Part shown: positions 7,185 through 15,393 of the stretch, one piece after another | Layout: each line of letters opens with the position of its first letter | Position numbering within the stretch: the first letter of the stretch is position 1 | Assembly: GCA_001898405.1 (NCBI GenBank) | Contig: MKTW01000003.1 | Span: forward strand, 62,001-126,000 | Source: Sphingobacteriales bacterium 44-61 | Lineage (GTDB): Bacteria; Bacteroidota; Bacteroidia; Chitinophagales; Chitinophagaceae | DNA: 64,000 bases | Direction of reading: 5' to 3' | Made by a program: the position numbers and the translations under genes | Notes under the pieces: model-generated | The model's database searches: none | What the model saw: only the letters and a program-made list of their open reading frames with translations | What the model was told of the DNA's origin: nothing

Positions 7185-8825
7185 ATGAGAAGAATCATTC
7201 CCCTCATTCTGTTTATGGCAGCCGGGTTTATTGCATCAGCGCAAACGCCTGCCAACTACAGCAACTTCAGTCAGCAAACTGCCCGCCTCAATGCCCTGGC
7301 CAAAAGCTACCCACAGTATGCGCAACTGCGTTCGCTTACTAAAACAGCCGGCGGCAAGGATATATGGCAACTTACCTTGGGTTCAGGCAATATGGACAGC
7401 AAACCCGCCCTGCTGATCGTAGGCGGCACAGAAGGCCGGCACTTGCTGGGAACAGAACTGGCCATCGGCTTTGCAGAAGACCTGCTGAAAAACAGCGGTA
7501 CTGACAGCATCAAAGCCTTGCTGAACAAAACAACCTTTTACATTTTCCCCAACATGAGCCCCGACGCGATGGAGCAGTATTTCAGCTCCCTCCGCTACGA
7601 ACGCCAGGGCAATGCCACCAGCACGGATGATGACCGTGATGGCAAGCTCAATGAAGACGGATTTGATGACCTCGATGGCAACGGCAAGATCACCTGGATG
7701 CGGATAGAATCGCCTGTAGGCCTCTACAGACCAAATCCCGATGATCCGCGCTCACTTGTAAAAGCAGACCTGAGCAAAGGTGAAAAAGGCATGTATGAAC
7801 TCTTTACCGAAGGCCGCGACAATGATAAGGACGGCGACTTCAATGAAGATGGTGAAGGTGGTGTATGGTTCAATAAAAATTTCACTTTCAAACATCCTTC
7901 TTTTACTCCAGGCTCAGGAGAATATGCCATTTCTGAAAATGAGACACGCGCTTTGCTTGATTACCTGTATGAGCGCTTCAACGTGTATGCAGTAGTAAGC
8001 TTTGGCAACAATAACAATCTCAGTTCACCTTATACTTACAGCCCTGCCGCTGCATCGCAAACTATTACTGCAGGCTGGCTGGAGCCGGATACCAAAGTCA
8101 ATGCAATGGTATCTGAACTCTACAATAAAGAAACCGGTCTGAAAGACGCTCCCAAAACAACAACTGCAGGCGGCGATTTCCTTTCCTGGGCTTACTACCA
8201 TTATGGACGGTACAGCTTCAGCACACCAGGCTGGTGGGTTCCCAAAACAAAACCTGATTCCACCAAAAAGGAAAAAGCATTCAGCGTGGAAGACCCGGGC
8301 GCTAATTACCTGCGCTGGGCTGCAGGCCAGGGAATAACCAACACCTATACAGAATGGAAATCCATACAGCATCCTGATTTCCCCGGCAGAACTGTAGAAG
8401 TTGGCGGCATCGATCCTTTTGTGCTTACTACCCCACCCTATAACCTCACAGGCGACCTGGTTAAAAAGAACAACCGCTTCTTGGTGAAGCTCGCCGGTTA
8501 TCAGCCTGAGCTGGACATACTGAATGTAAAAACAGAAAAACTGGGTGCAGGCATTACCAGGGTAACAGTCGATCTTGTGAATAAAGGTGCACTGGCTTCT
8601 CATACCAAACTGGGTGAACGGAATTACTGGGTAAAACGCATCCGCGTAAAACTGAATACCGGTAATAACCAATCAGTGATCAGTGGTAAAAAACTGCAGA
8701 CACTTACTACATTGAATGGTTATGGTACAGAACAACTGACCTGGCTTATTAAAGGTTCAGGCAAGCTGGGCATTGAAGCAGGCAGCCCGACCACTGGTAC
8801 CAAAACAGTTGATATCACCCTTTAA
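7185..8825 (+). CDS. Exported M14 carboxypeptidase-like protein with ablated active site
   Basis: A signal peptide (residues 1-19, ending ASAQ) leads to an M14 zinc-carboxypeptidase fold. The protein aligns well with its downstream neighbour, yet every key residue differs. The zinc motif HxxE becomes E83-G-R-H86, the third ligand His becomes Gly274 (VSFGNNN), the substrate-binding NRDW becomes NKNF at 230-233, and the NPDG turn becomes MSPDA. Two Asp-rich calcium-type loops remain (DDDRDGKLNEDGFDDLDGNG near 148-167; RDNDKDGDFNEDGEG near 211-225). A C-terminal beta region may be an Ig-like domain. It is likely a binding or regulatory pseudoenzyme acting outside the cytoplasm. The stop overlaps a possible start of the next gene (TAATG), pointing to one operon. 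Confidence 0.8.
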   Translation: MRRIIPLILFMAAGFIASAQTPANYSNFSQQTARLNALAKSYPQYAQLRSLTKTAGGKDIWQLTLGSGNMDSKPALLIVGGTEGRHLLGTELAIGFAEDLLKNSGTDSIKALLNKTTFYIFPNMSPDAMEQYFSSLRYERQGNATSTDDDRDGKLNEDGFDDLDGNGKITWMRIESPVGLYRPNPDDPRSLVKADLSKGEKGMYELFTEGRDNDKDGDFNEDGEGGVWFNKNFTFKHPSFTPGSGEYAISENETRALLDYLYERFNVYAVVSFGNNNNLSSPYTYSPAAASQTITAGWLEPDTKVNAMVSELYNKETGLKDAPKTTTAGGDFLSWAYYHYGRYSFSTPGWWVPKTKPDSTKKEKAFSVEDPGANYLRWAAGQGITNTYTEWKSIQHPDFPGRTVEVGGIDPFVLTTPPYNLTGDLVKKNNRFLVKLAGYQPELDILNVKTEKLGAGITRVTVDLVNKGALASHTKLGERNYWVKRIRVKLNTGNNQSVISGKKLQTLTTLNGYGTEQLTWLIKGSGKLGIEAGSPTTGTKTVDITL

Positions 8826-8848
8826 TGTCCTTCAAAACAGATACACAC

Positions 8849-10591
8849 ATGAAACGCATTATTATACATACAGCCGCTTTAATGATGACAATGGCGTTTA
8901 CTGCCATTATCGCTAAAGCGCAAACCCCGGCACAGATCTTTAAAGCGGCCGGCTCACCCGCCAATCCTAAAGTGGCCATAAGCTGGAATCATTATAATGA
9001 TCATGCAGCTGTTACCGAAATATGCAAAAAGATAGCAGCAGCGCATCCCAATCTTGCAAAACTCGAATCGATCGGTAAATCTTACAAGGGCCGTGATCTG
9101 TGGTGCCTCACCATCACTGATTTCAAGAAAGGTGATGCATCAAAGAAACCTGCCATGTACATCGACGGCAATATCCATTCCAATGAAGTACAGGGTACTG
9201 AATTTGCATTATACACAGCCTGGTACCTGACTGAAACATTCCAGGATACCAAGTTCATGCAGGAACTGCTGGCAGATAAAACCTTCTATATTGTCCCTAC
9301 TATCAACCCCGATGGAAGAGATAGTTATTTCCATGCGCCCAACACCGCCAGCTCACCCAGGTCCGGCGTAATCCCGGTAGATAATGACCGCGACGGCGAC
9401 CTCGATGAAGATGGTTATGATGACCTGGACGGCGATAATGAAATATTGATGATGCGCCGGAAAAATCCTAACGGACGCTACCGCGTTGACCCCACTGAAC
9501 CAAGAAGGATGATACAGGTAGGGCCTGATGAAAAAGGGGAATATGAAATACTTGGACTGGAAGGAAAAGATAATGACGGCGACGGACTGGTGAATGAAGA
9601 CGGTTACACCTTTGAATATGATCCTAACCGCGATTGGGGCTGGGGCTGGCAACCTAATAATATCCAGAATGGTGCTTATAAATACCCTTTTTCCCTCCCG
9701 GAAAACAGGGCAGTAATGGAATTCGTGATGAAGCATCCCAATATTGCTGCAGCGCAGTCATACCACAACTCCGGCGGTATGATCTTACGTGGCCCGGGTG
9801 ATCCTACTGATCTTGTTACTTACAATCCACAGGACGTAAGAGTATATGACGTTATTGCTAAAAAAGGAGAAGAACTGATGCCGGGTTACAGATACTTGGT
9901 TGTATATAAAGACCTGTACTCTGCTTATGGCGGTGAACTGGACTGGTTCTATGGCGGACGCGGCGTGTATACTTATTCCAATGAATTATGGACATCCTAT
10001 TTAATGTTCAACAAGGAAGGTGGTGGCCGGGACGACAATTCCGCCTACCAGTTTGACCGTTATCTTTTATTCAAAGATGCTTTTGTTGACTGGCATGAGT
10101 TTGATCATCCGCAATATGGAAAGATAGAGATCGGTGGATTTAAAAAGAATTTCGGAAGAGCACATCCGGGTTTCCTGCTGGAAAGCGATGCACACCGCAA
10201 TATGTCGTTCTCCGTATACCACTGCTATCACACACCCAAGCTCAATGTGGATACGCTGATCGAAAAAGACCTGGGTGATGGATTAAAGCAGGTTACTGCC
10301 GTTATCTCCAACAGCAGGATAATGCCTACTCACAGCAGCCAGGACCTGAAATATAAGATCGAGCGTCCTGATTATATCAGCATCAGTGGCGCAAAGGTTG
10401 TTGCAGGCATGGTTGTCAACAATGCCGATCTTGATATCAGCACTGAACAAAAGAATGATGCTTCTACCATTGAAGTAAATAATATCCCCGGCCTTAGCAC
10501 GGTAACTGTAAGATGGATCATACAGGGTAATGCCAAATACACTGTTACAGTAGACAGCCGGAAAGGTGGCACAGCCAGCCGGTCAAAATAA
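8849..10591 (+). CDS. Exported M14-family zinc carboxypeptidase
   Basis: Signal peptide MKRIIIHTAALMMTM...AKAQ, then a complete M14 peptidase. Visible residues are zinc ligands H110 and E113 (GNIHSNEVQGTE), NPDGR at 153-157, the substrate-site NRDW at 260-263, the third ligand H306 (AQSYHNSGG), and a probable catalytic Glu379 (YTYSNEL). Asp-rich calcium-type loops lie at about 178-197 and 241-252. The enzyme should trim C-terminal residues from peptides in the periplasm or outside. An upstream in-frame ATG at 8825 overlaps the previous stop; 8849 is chosen because it gives a normal signal peptide. It is followed by a strong terminator, so the two M14 genes form one unit. Confidence 0.9.
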   Translation: MKRIIIHTAALMMTMAFTAIIAKAQTPAQIFKAAGSPANPKVAISWNHYNDHAAVTEICKKIAAAHPNLAKLESIGKSYKGRDLWCLTITDFKKGDASKKPAMYIDGNIHSNEVQGTEFALYTAWYLTETFQDTKFMQELLADKTFYIVPTINPDGRDSYFHAPNTASSPRSGVIPVDNDRDGDLDEDGYDDLDGDNEILMMRRKNPNGRYRVDPTEPRRMIQVGPDEKGEYEILGLEGKDNDGDGLVNEDGYTFEYDPNRDWGWGWQPNNIQNGAYKYPFSLPENRAVMEFVMKHPNIAAAQSYHNSGGMILRGPGDPTDLVTYNPQDVRVYDVIAKKGEELMPGYRYLVVYKDLYSAYGGELDWFYGGRGVYTYSNELWTSYLMFNKEGGGRDDNSAYQFDRYLLFKDAFVDWHEFDHPQYGKIEIGGFKKNFGRAHPGFLLESDAHRNMSFSVYHCYHTPKLNVDTLIEKDLGDGLKQVTAVISNSRIMPTHSSQDLKYKIERPDYISISGAKVVAGMVVNNADLDISTEQKNDASTIEVNNIPGLSTVTVRWIIQGNAKYTVTVDSRKGGTASRSK

Positions 10592-10610
10592 GTTAGTCAC
10601 GCACTATATT

Positions 10611-10640
10611 AAAAAAGCCCGCTACTTCGCGGGCTTTTTT
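10611..10640 (+). terminator. Intrinsic terminator after the M14 pair
   Basis: AAAAAAGCCCGC (10611-10622) pairs perfectly with GCGGGCTTTTTT (10629-10640) around a 6-base loop, with the T run built into the stem. It begins 19 bases after the stop of the second M14 gene. Confidence 0.9.
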
Positions 10641-10730
10641 AATATTAGTCCATGCAACGTCATTATCTCTCTTGTTGTCACTATTGCCGGCGCCCCACCA
10701 AGGCCATTAACCATTAAACCCAACCTCTTT

Positions 10731-11867
10731 ATGCAGAAATATCTGCCGGCACTCCTTGCAATCATATTGTTTCTTTCCTGCAGAAAACAAAATGATCAAT
10801 CACTTCCACCTCCTCCGGATAAAAAATATGAAGTGGTAATAACGGCCGCCTTGTTTAATCCCTCCAATCACCGGTACGAGGCCACTTGCTGGATCAATGG
10901 AGTAAAAAGCATACTGGATGCAGGAACCGCCGATCAGGCATTTCCCTATGGAATAGAAAAAGCAGGCGCAGATATTTATATAAGCGGAGGTTTTGCTTAT
11001 TCAGATCCTTCTGCAGGAAATACACTGCTTATGCCCTGCTACTGGAAAAACGGGAAAAAGATCGATCTTCCAGTCAATGGCTTAAGCATAAATGAACGCT
11101 GCGGTGCAGGTGATCTGAAATGGTTCAATAATTCACTCTACATTACCGGAGATGCAGACCTGCTGCCCGTGATCTGGAAGGTAAAAGATGGTGTTACAAC
11201 TGTCATTCCTTTACCACTGGGAGATAATGTACAGGACGTAAGAAAAACCGGCAATCTCCAGGTATACAATAATCAGCTTTACATAGGCGGTAATCAAAAG
11301 AAACTGCACAACGGGGAAACTGTATTTACAGCCGGGTATTGGATAATTGATCAAAACGACAAGGTCAGCTTCAATATCCTGGAAGATGATCTGCCCTATG
11401 CTCTATGTTTCAATATTTCCGTTTCAGCTAAAGGTATTTTTATTGCAGGAGAATATGCCAGCGCCAGCAACTCAGCACCCAGGCCCGTTGTATGGACAGG
11501 TTCTGGCCACTTACCTGTATCTGCTACTTTCAATCCATCCTATCAGCGGTTGCATACTTCCGCCGTTGATGACAAAGGGAATCTTTACCTGAACGTATTT
11601 GACATACAGCTATATCAACCCGTAGTATGGAAAGTGCCTGCCAGCGGAATACCTCAACTGATACAACCTGAAGTTCCAGCCAATGCAAAGGGCTTCTGCC
11701 ATGCAATAGATGTCAGCATCGACCAGTTAGCTTATGTTTATATGTACGAAGCAGATGGCGGGTATTATGCCGCATATGCCTTTAATGGGAAAACGATACC
11801 GCTCGACATTTACCATAACGGACGGCCAAACATTCACCGGTTGAAGGTATTCCCTCAACAATCCTGA
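10731..11867 (+). CDS. Lipoprotein with beta-propeller-like repeats, function unknown
   Basis: The N terminus has a lipobox (LAIILFLSC) and so should be acylated and membrane-anchored. The rest of the 378-residue protein contains five or six spaced repeats around a W/Y-W-K/N core: CYWKNGKKIDLP, VIWKVKDGVTTV, GYWIIDQNDKVSF, VVWTGSGHLPVS, VVWKVPASGIPQL, each followed by short strands such as LYIGGN or IFIAGEYAS. This spacing suggests a bladed beta-propeller. I do not recognise a named family. The ATG at 10731 is chosen for the lipobox; earlier in-frame codons cross the preceding terminator. Confidence 0.7.
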   Translation: MQKYLPALLAIILFLSCRKQNDQSLPPPPDKKYEVVITAALFNPSNHRYEATCWINGVKSILDAGTADQAFPYGIEKAGADIYISGGFAYSDPSAGNTLLMPCYWKNGKKIDLPVNGLSINERCGAGDLKWFNNSLYITGDADLLPVIWKVKDGVTTVIPLPLGDNVQDVRKTGNLQVYNNQLYIGGNQKKLHNGETVFTAGYWIIDQNDKVSFNILEDDLPYALCFNISVSAKGIFIAGEYASASNSAPRPVVWTGSGHLPVSATFNPSYQRLHTSAVDDKGNLYLNVFDIQLYQPVVWKVPASGIPQLIQPEVPANAKGFCHAIDVSIDQLAYVYMYEADGGYYAAYAFNGKTIPLDIYHNGRPNIHRLKVFPQQS

Positions 11868-11872
11868 TGTTG

Positions 11873-12304
11873 CTATGCAGTTGGAAAACTGAATGAAACA
11901 GTAGATACAAGTTGTTGCTGTCCTTTTGCAGAAATATGTCCTCCTGCAAGTCGGGCCAATGATTCAAGGGACCGGAGACTGTAATCCAGCGCATAGCCGT
12001 TATAGTTATTGCAGTCTTCGATTTCGAGGATCATAATATCACGGAACTTCTCTGCACGTACGGTAATATTCCCTTTACGTGCATTCATCAAAACGACTGT
12101 CAGCAATTCTTTTATTACAGAAAAGATCTTTGCTTCATCCTTACGCAAGGAAAATTCTGCCGGTATTTCGTTCACTACCTGGCTATCGCTGCGGCGCATG
12201 CTTTCAGCCAGCGGATGGTATAAAAGATGATCAATAAAGGATTGCAGGGATGTGCCCGATAGGGGCATAGAAGCAGATACAGAAAGAGATAGGGCCTCGA
12301 TCAT
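11873..12304 (-). CDS. Small protein resembling a degenerate GHKL (histidine-kinase-like) ATPase domain
   Basis: The 143-residue product has no signal peptide. Its middle and end follow the order of a GHKL ATPase: KIFSVIKELLTVVLMNARKGNITV resembles the N-box helix and following strand, MILEIEDCNN stands where the G1 box (DNG.G) would be, and SLESLARLAGGHISAKGQ...VSFSFP resembles the last helix and strands. The glycine boxes that hold ATP are missing, so it is probably not a kinase. It could be a partner or regulator of one. The assignment is pattern-based and uncertain. It converges on the lipoprotein gene with five bases between. Confidence 0.45.
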   Translation of the reverse strand: MIEALSLSVSASMPLSGTSLQSFIDHLLYHPLAESMRRSDSQVVNEIPAEFSLRKDEAKIFSVIKELLTVVLMNARKGNITVRAEKFRDIMILEIEDCNNYNGYALDYSLRSLESLARLAGGHISAKGQQQLVSTVSFSFPTA

Positions 12305-12476
12305 AAGATTGGATTAAAGGGTTTGGATTAAAAGGATATCTGCAACCGTTGTTTGGCTATTCAAGATAGTTTTTTCTTCAGAATAATCCTTGCCCATACC
12401 TGTAATTCATAACCCTGATCAATCATTTCAAACAATTTATTTTTTCAGTTCAGAAAAACCAGTGTTTATACTTATT

Positions 12477-12508
12477 CGATGGCCGTTAATACGCTAATAA
12501 ACACACAG
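12477..12508. repeat. Dispersed intergenic repeat, copy 1
   Basis: CGATGGCCGTTAATACGCTA followed by ATAAACAC closely matches 24958-24986 (CGATGGCCGTAACACCCTAA then TAACAC). Both copies lie between genes and contain the core CGATGGCCGT and CTAATAA. Confidence 0.5.
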
Positions 12509-12593
12509 CGAACCCCTTGCACTTCCCTGTCAGAATAACACCTTTTCCTGTCAAAAAACACTGCCTAATTTTCAGTCATTTATTTTACCCGAT

Positions 12594-12620
12594 AGCTATA
12601 TGGTTATCATCCATATAGCT
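12594..12620. repeat. 10-base perfect inverted repeat, possible operator
   Basis: AGCTATATGG (12594-12603) and CCATATAGCT (12611-12620) flank a 7-base spacer. The size suits a dimeric DNA-binding protein. It sits between divergent genes, upstream of the predicted -7 box of the transglycosylase gene. Confidence 0.5.
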
Positions 12621-12859
12621 CATTATCGTAGATTTCCTAAGGCTTTAAAGCTATGACATCCCGGATCTGCCTATTACTTTTGACCCGCTAAGTTCATTCA
12701 CAAGTACAGTGCACCGGCATTCAGAAAAACCAGATCGTCCGTACCCCCCGGTCCTTGCCTGTACCTTCTTCCAATATTCTACGACAGAACGTTTCCTCCT
12801 TCCTATGCTGAATCAGTTACAGTAATCCAAACCCTAGGGTCGGCATTGTTTTACCCAAA

Positions 12860-13753
12860 ATGAAAACGATGTTGAACAGGAATTTTATTAAAAAAGGCAT
12901 TTTCATCAATGGCCTGCTGATCGTGATGGCGATCATCACTACTTCAGCAACCCGCCTGTATTCAGGCAGCCGTGTGTTGTCGGCCAGCAATGATACTGCC
13001 CTTCAATGGTTGAAATTCGATTCAGTAATGCTTGAGATCAGCGGTGCTACTGGTGAAGAGCTGACCAATGCTCCATCGATCGAATTGAACCACCAGGCGG
13101 AAGAATTCGTAACCGATTATATCGAACGCAATAACCGCGAATTACAAAAGATCAAAGACCGCAGCGAGCCATGCTTTACAGTAATGGATGATGTATTTGC
13201 TGAACGCAACATGCCGCGCGAGTTGAAATACCTGGCCGTGATCGAATCACACCTGAAACCAGAGATCGTTTCGAAAGCAGGCGCAGTAGGTGCATGGCAA
13301 TTGATGCCGGTAACAGCCCGTCACTTTTCTTTAAAGATCACCTCAAAGTATGATGAGCGCACCAATGTGCGCAAAAGCACAGTGGCTGCTGCAAAATACC
13401 TGGCTTATCTCCATAAGATCTTTGGCGACTGGCTGCTGGTGATCGCTTCTTATAACAGCGGTCCCGGTAAAGTGTTGTCTGCGATAAAAAAATCAGGCAG
13501 CCGTGATTTCTGGAAATTGCAGCAATACCTGCCTAAGGAAACAAGAATGCATGTAAAAAAATTCATCAGCACTCATTATTTCTTTGAAGGTGAAGGCAGC
13601 ATTACCACGCTTACACGTGCGGAAGCAGATGCATACAGGAAACAGATGACCGATTATGTTGCCGGCCAGAACAAGCGGCTCGAAGATCTGCAACAAATAA
13701 GGGCTGAAGAGAATATCAATGATAGCACCGGCACTATCGCCGGTAATCAATAA
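12860..13753 (+). CDS. Lytic transglycosylase (MltD/SLT type)
   Basis: The 297-residue protein has an N-terminal hydrophobic segment (about residues 14-31) acting as signal or anchor, then an SLT domain. The catalytic Glu129 lies in AVIESHLKPEIVSKAGAVGAWQLMP, followed by YLAYLHKIFGDWLLVIASYNSGPGKV, the standard second and third motifs. Such enzymes cleave the MurNAc-GlcNAc bond of peptidoglycan with formation of 1,6-anhydroMurNAc. Unlike many MltD proteins it has no LysM repeats at the C terminus, which is instead a polar coiled tail. The gene has a long upstream region and a large hairpin downstream. Confidence 0.9.
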   Translation: MKTMLNRNFIKKGIFINGLLIVMAIITTSATRLYSGSRVLSASNDTALQWLKFDSVMLEISGATGEELTNAPSIELNHQAEEFVTDYIERNNRELQKIKDRSEPCFTVMDDVFAERNMPRELKYLAVIESHLKPEIVSKAGAVGAWQLMPVTARHFSLKITSKYDERTNVRKSTVAAAKYLAYLHKIFGDWLLVIASYNSGPGKVLSAIKKSGSRDFWKLQQYLPKETRMHVKKFISTHYFFEGEGSITTLTRAEADAYRKQMTDYVAGQNKRLEDLQQIRAEENINDSTGTIAGNQ

Positions 13754-13797
13754 TAGTCAATCGGCTGGCCGCCTGGCCAGGGGTTGTTGTTTGTCCG

Positions 13798-13890
13798 GCC
13801 GCTTGCTGTTTCCTGCTATACCGGGAGTTTAGGTTTGAATGCTTAATGATACACCCGGAAGCAGGAAACAGTAAGCGGCTTTTTATTTTG
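13798..13890 (+). terminator. Large nested hairpin terminator after the transglycosylase gene
   Basis: GCCGCTTGCTGTTTCCTGC (13798-13816) pairs with GCAGGAAACAGTAAGCGGC (13861-13879) over 19 bases with one G-U pair, followed by TTTTTATTTT. Inside, CCGGG (13821-13825) pairs with CCCGG (13854-13858). It is unusually large for a simple terminator. Confidence 0.75.
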
Positions 13891-13953
13891 TTAAAGAGTA
13901 TGCAGATAGGTGCAAACGTTTTTACGTGTGCAGGAAAATCAGTAAATTAAACT

Positions 13954-14427
13954 ATGATTACCGCTATTAGTTTACGCAGGCTGCTCCTGCCCGTTCTTCT
14001 TATCAGCAGCTTCACAAACCTGGAAGCGCAGTCAGACACTGCAGTTGTTCGCCAGCAAGTGGAAGCCCGCAAGTATACCTTTATTGCACAAAATGCAATG
14101 CCTATGCGCGGAAGGACAGTGCAACTAACCAGTTTATATGATCTCAAAATAACCGGCGATTCTGTTATATCTGCGCTACCCTATTATGGCCGGGCATATT
14201 CCGCTCCCGTTAATCCTTCAGAAAACGGGCTCAATTTCACTTCTGTTTCTTTTGACTACCAGGTGAAATACCGTAAAAAAAGATGGGAGGTTTCCATAAA
14301 ACCAAAAGATGTGCAGAGGGTAAGTGAAATGAACCTGATCATTTATTCCAACGGCAGGGCCTCATTGCAGGTAACAAGCAATGACCGGCAGCCCATCTCT
14401 TTCAATGGAGTGCTATCATCTAAATAA
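13954..14427 (+). CDS. DUF4251 domain exported protein
   Basis: A signal peptide ends near LEAQS (residue 26). The remainder follows the Bacteroidota DUF4251 pattern: EARKYTFIAQNAMPMRGRTVQLTSLYDLKI, then the diagnostic LPYYGRAYSAP, FTSVSFDY, and a last strand ISFNGVL. The function of the family is unknown; it is found in the periplasm or outer-membrane fraction by prediction. It is followed after five bases by a lipoprotein phosphatase gene, so the two are probably co-transcribed. Confidence 0.85.
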   Translation: MITAISLRRLLLPVLLISSFTNLEAQSDTAVVRQQVEARKYTFIAQNAMPMRGRTVQLTSLYDLKITGDSVISALPYYGRAYSAPVNPSENGLNFTSVSFDYQVKYRKKRWEVSIKPKDVQRVSEMNLIIYSNGRASLQVTSNDRQPISFNGVLSSK

Positions 14428-14432
14428 GTACC

Positions 14433-14930
14433 ATGCGTTGTTTACTGTTCCTTTCTTTATTGCTGTTGCTTGCTTCCTGCACTACACAGCGCTATTATAT
14501 TGTCAGGCATGCTGAAAAAGCGGCAACTGCTCCCGGCACTGCTATGACCAGTTCCGATCCGCCTTTAACCGATGCAGGAAAAAAGCGTGCAGAAGATCTC
14601 AAAGAAGTGCTGAAAACAAAAAAGATCGGCTATATCTTTTCCACCAACACAGTCCGAACCAGGGAAACAGCAGAGCCAACGAGGGCTTATTTCGGACTTA
14701 CCACGGAAACATATGCCCCTATGCCGGATGAGGCATTTATCAGCCGTTTGAAGGCTTTAAAGAAAAATGCCCTGATCGTAGGGCATAGTAACACAGTAGA
14801 TGATATCGTAAATAAGCTATCCGGGAATAATTACCTGACTGATCTGCCGGAGACAGAATACAACCACCTTTTTATTGTTAGTAAAAAAGGCAGGAAATGG
14901 AAATTTGAGAGCTTGTATTATGGCCAGTAA
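14433..14930 (+). CDS. Histidine phosphatase superfamily lipoprotein (SixA/PGAM-like)
   Basis: The lipobox LLASC at residues 13-17 predicts acylation. The mature part is a compact histidine phosphatase: RHAEK near residue 25 carries the nucleophilic His, LTDAGKKRAEDL follows, then STNTVRTRETA with the second phosphate-binding Arg, and IVGHSNTVDDIV with the second His. Length (165 residues) fits SixA-type short members. The substrate outside the cytoplasm is unknown. It is the second gene of a pair with the DUF4251 gene. Confidence 0.85.
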   Translation: MRCLLFLSLLLLLASCTTQRYYIVRHAEKAATAPGTAMTSSDPPLTDAGKKRAEDLKEVLKTKKIGYIFSTNTVRTRETAEPTRAYFGLTTETYAPMPDEAFISRLKALKKNALIVGHSNTVDDIVNKLSGNNYLTDLPETEYNHLFIVSKKGRKWKFESLYYGQ

Positions 14931-14949
14931 CCTTTCCTGGCCCACCTGC

Positions 14950-15267
14950 TTACAATCGCACAGCCGTTCCCGTAGCGATCACCATCAGCATACTTCCGCT
15001 GCCACCGACTGTTTCAAAATCCAGGTCCACACCCAATATGGCATTGGCTCCCAGGCCACGTGCTTTTTGTTCCAGCTCCCGTAAGGCATCTTCCTTGGCT
15101 TCTTCGATCACTTTTTCATAAGTGGCGCTCCGTCCTCCGAATACGTCACGCAGACCACCCAGGAAATCTTTAAAAATATTGGCCCCGATAATGCTTTGGG
15201 CATTCACGATCCCGATATACTCCTGCACAGGTTTTCCCTCCACCACATTGGTTGTTGTAATGATCAT
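14950..15267 (-). CDS. YbjQ family (UPF0145) protein
   Basis: The 105-residue cytoplasmic protein shows the full YbjQ pattern: TTTNVVEGKPVQEYIGIVNAQSI at the N terminus, the conserved central GG/GGRS segment, KEDALRELEQKARGLGANAILGVDLDFE, and VIATGTAV at the end. Family members form homopentamers with a putative metal site; the biological role is not settled. It stands alone between convergent and divergent neighbours. Confidence 0.9.
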   Translation of the reverse strand: MIITTTNVVEGKPVQEYIGIVNAQSIIGANIFKDFLGGLRDVFGGRSATYEKVIEEAKEDALRELEQKARGLGANAILGVDLDFETVGGSGSMLMVIATGTAVRL

Positions 15268-15393
15268 TTGGCTGATTTTTAGGTACCAAATTTAGCTTTT
15301 ACAGGCGTTCCCGCTGATAAGTGTGATGACCGGTAGTTTTAAATTTTTTCCGGTACAGCTATTTCTGCAAATTTGCTGCTCAAATTACCGCTC

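Larger units (their letters stand above)
12305..12859. other. 555-base gene-free region
   Basis: I find no credible protein or known RNA here. It contains a repeat copy at 12477-12508 shared with 24958-24986, a 10-base palindrome at 12594-12620, and a TACTTTTG box at 12675-12682 that could be the -7 element for the transglycosylase gene, giving it a leader of about 170 bases. Two genes diverge from this region. Confidence 0.6.

Noticed and set aside
8025-8672. 215-codon open frame antisense to the first M14 gene
   Set aside because: Cys/Phe-rich shadow with no domain.
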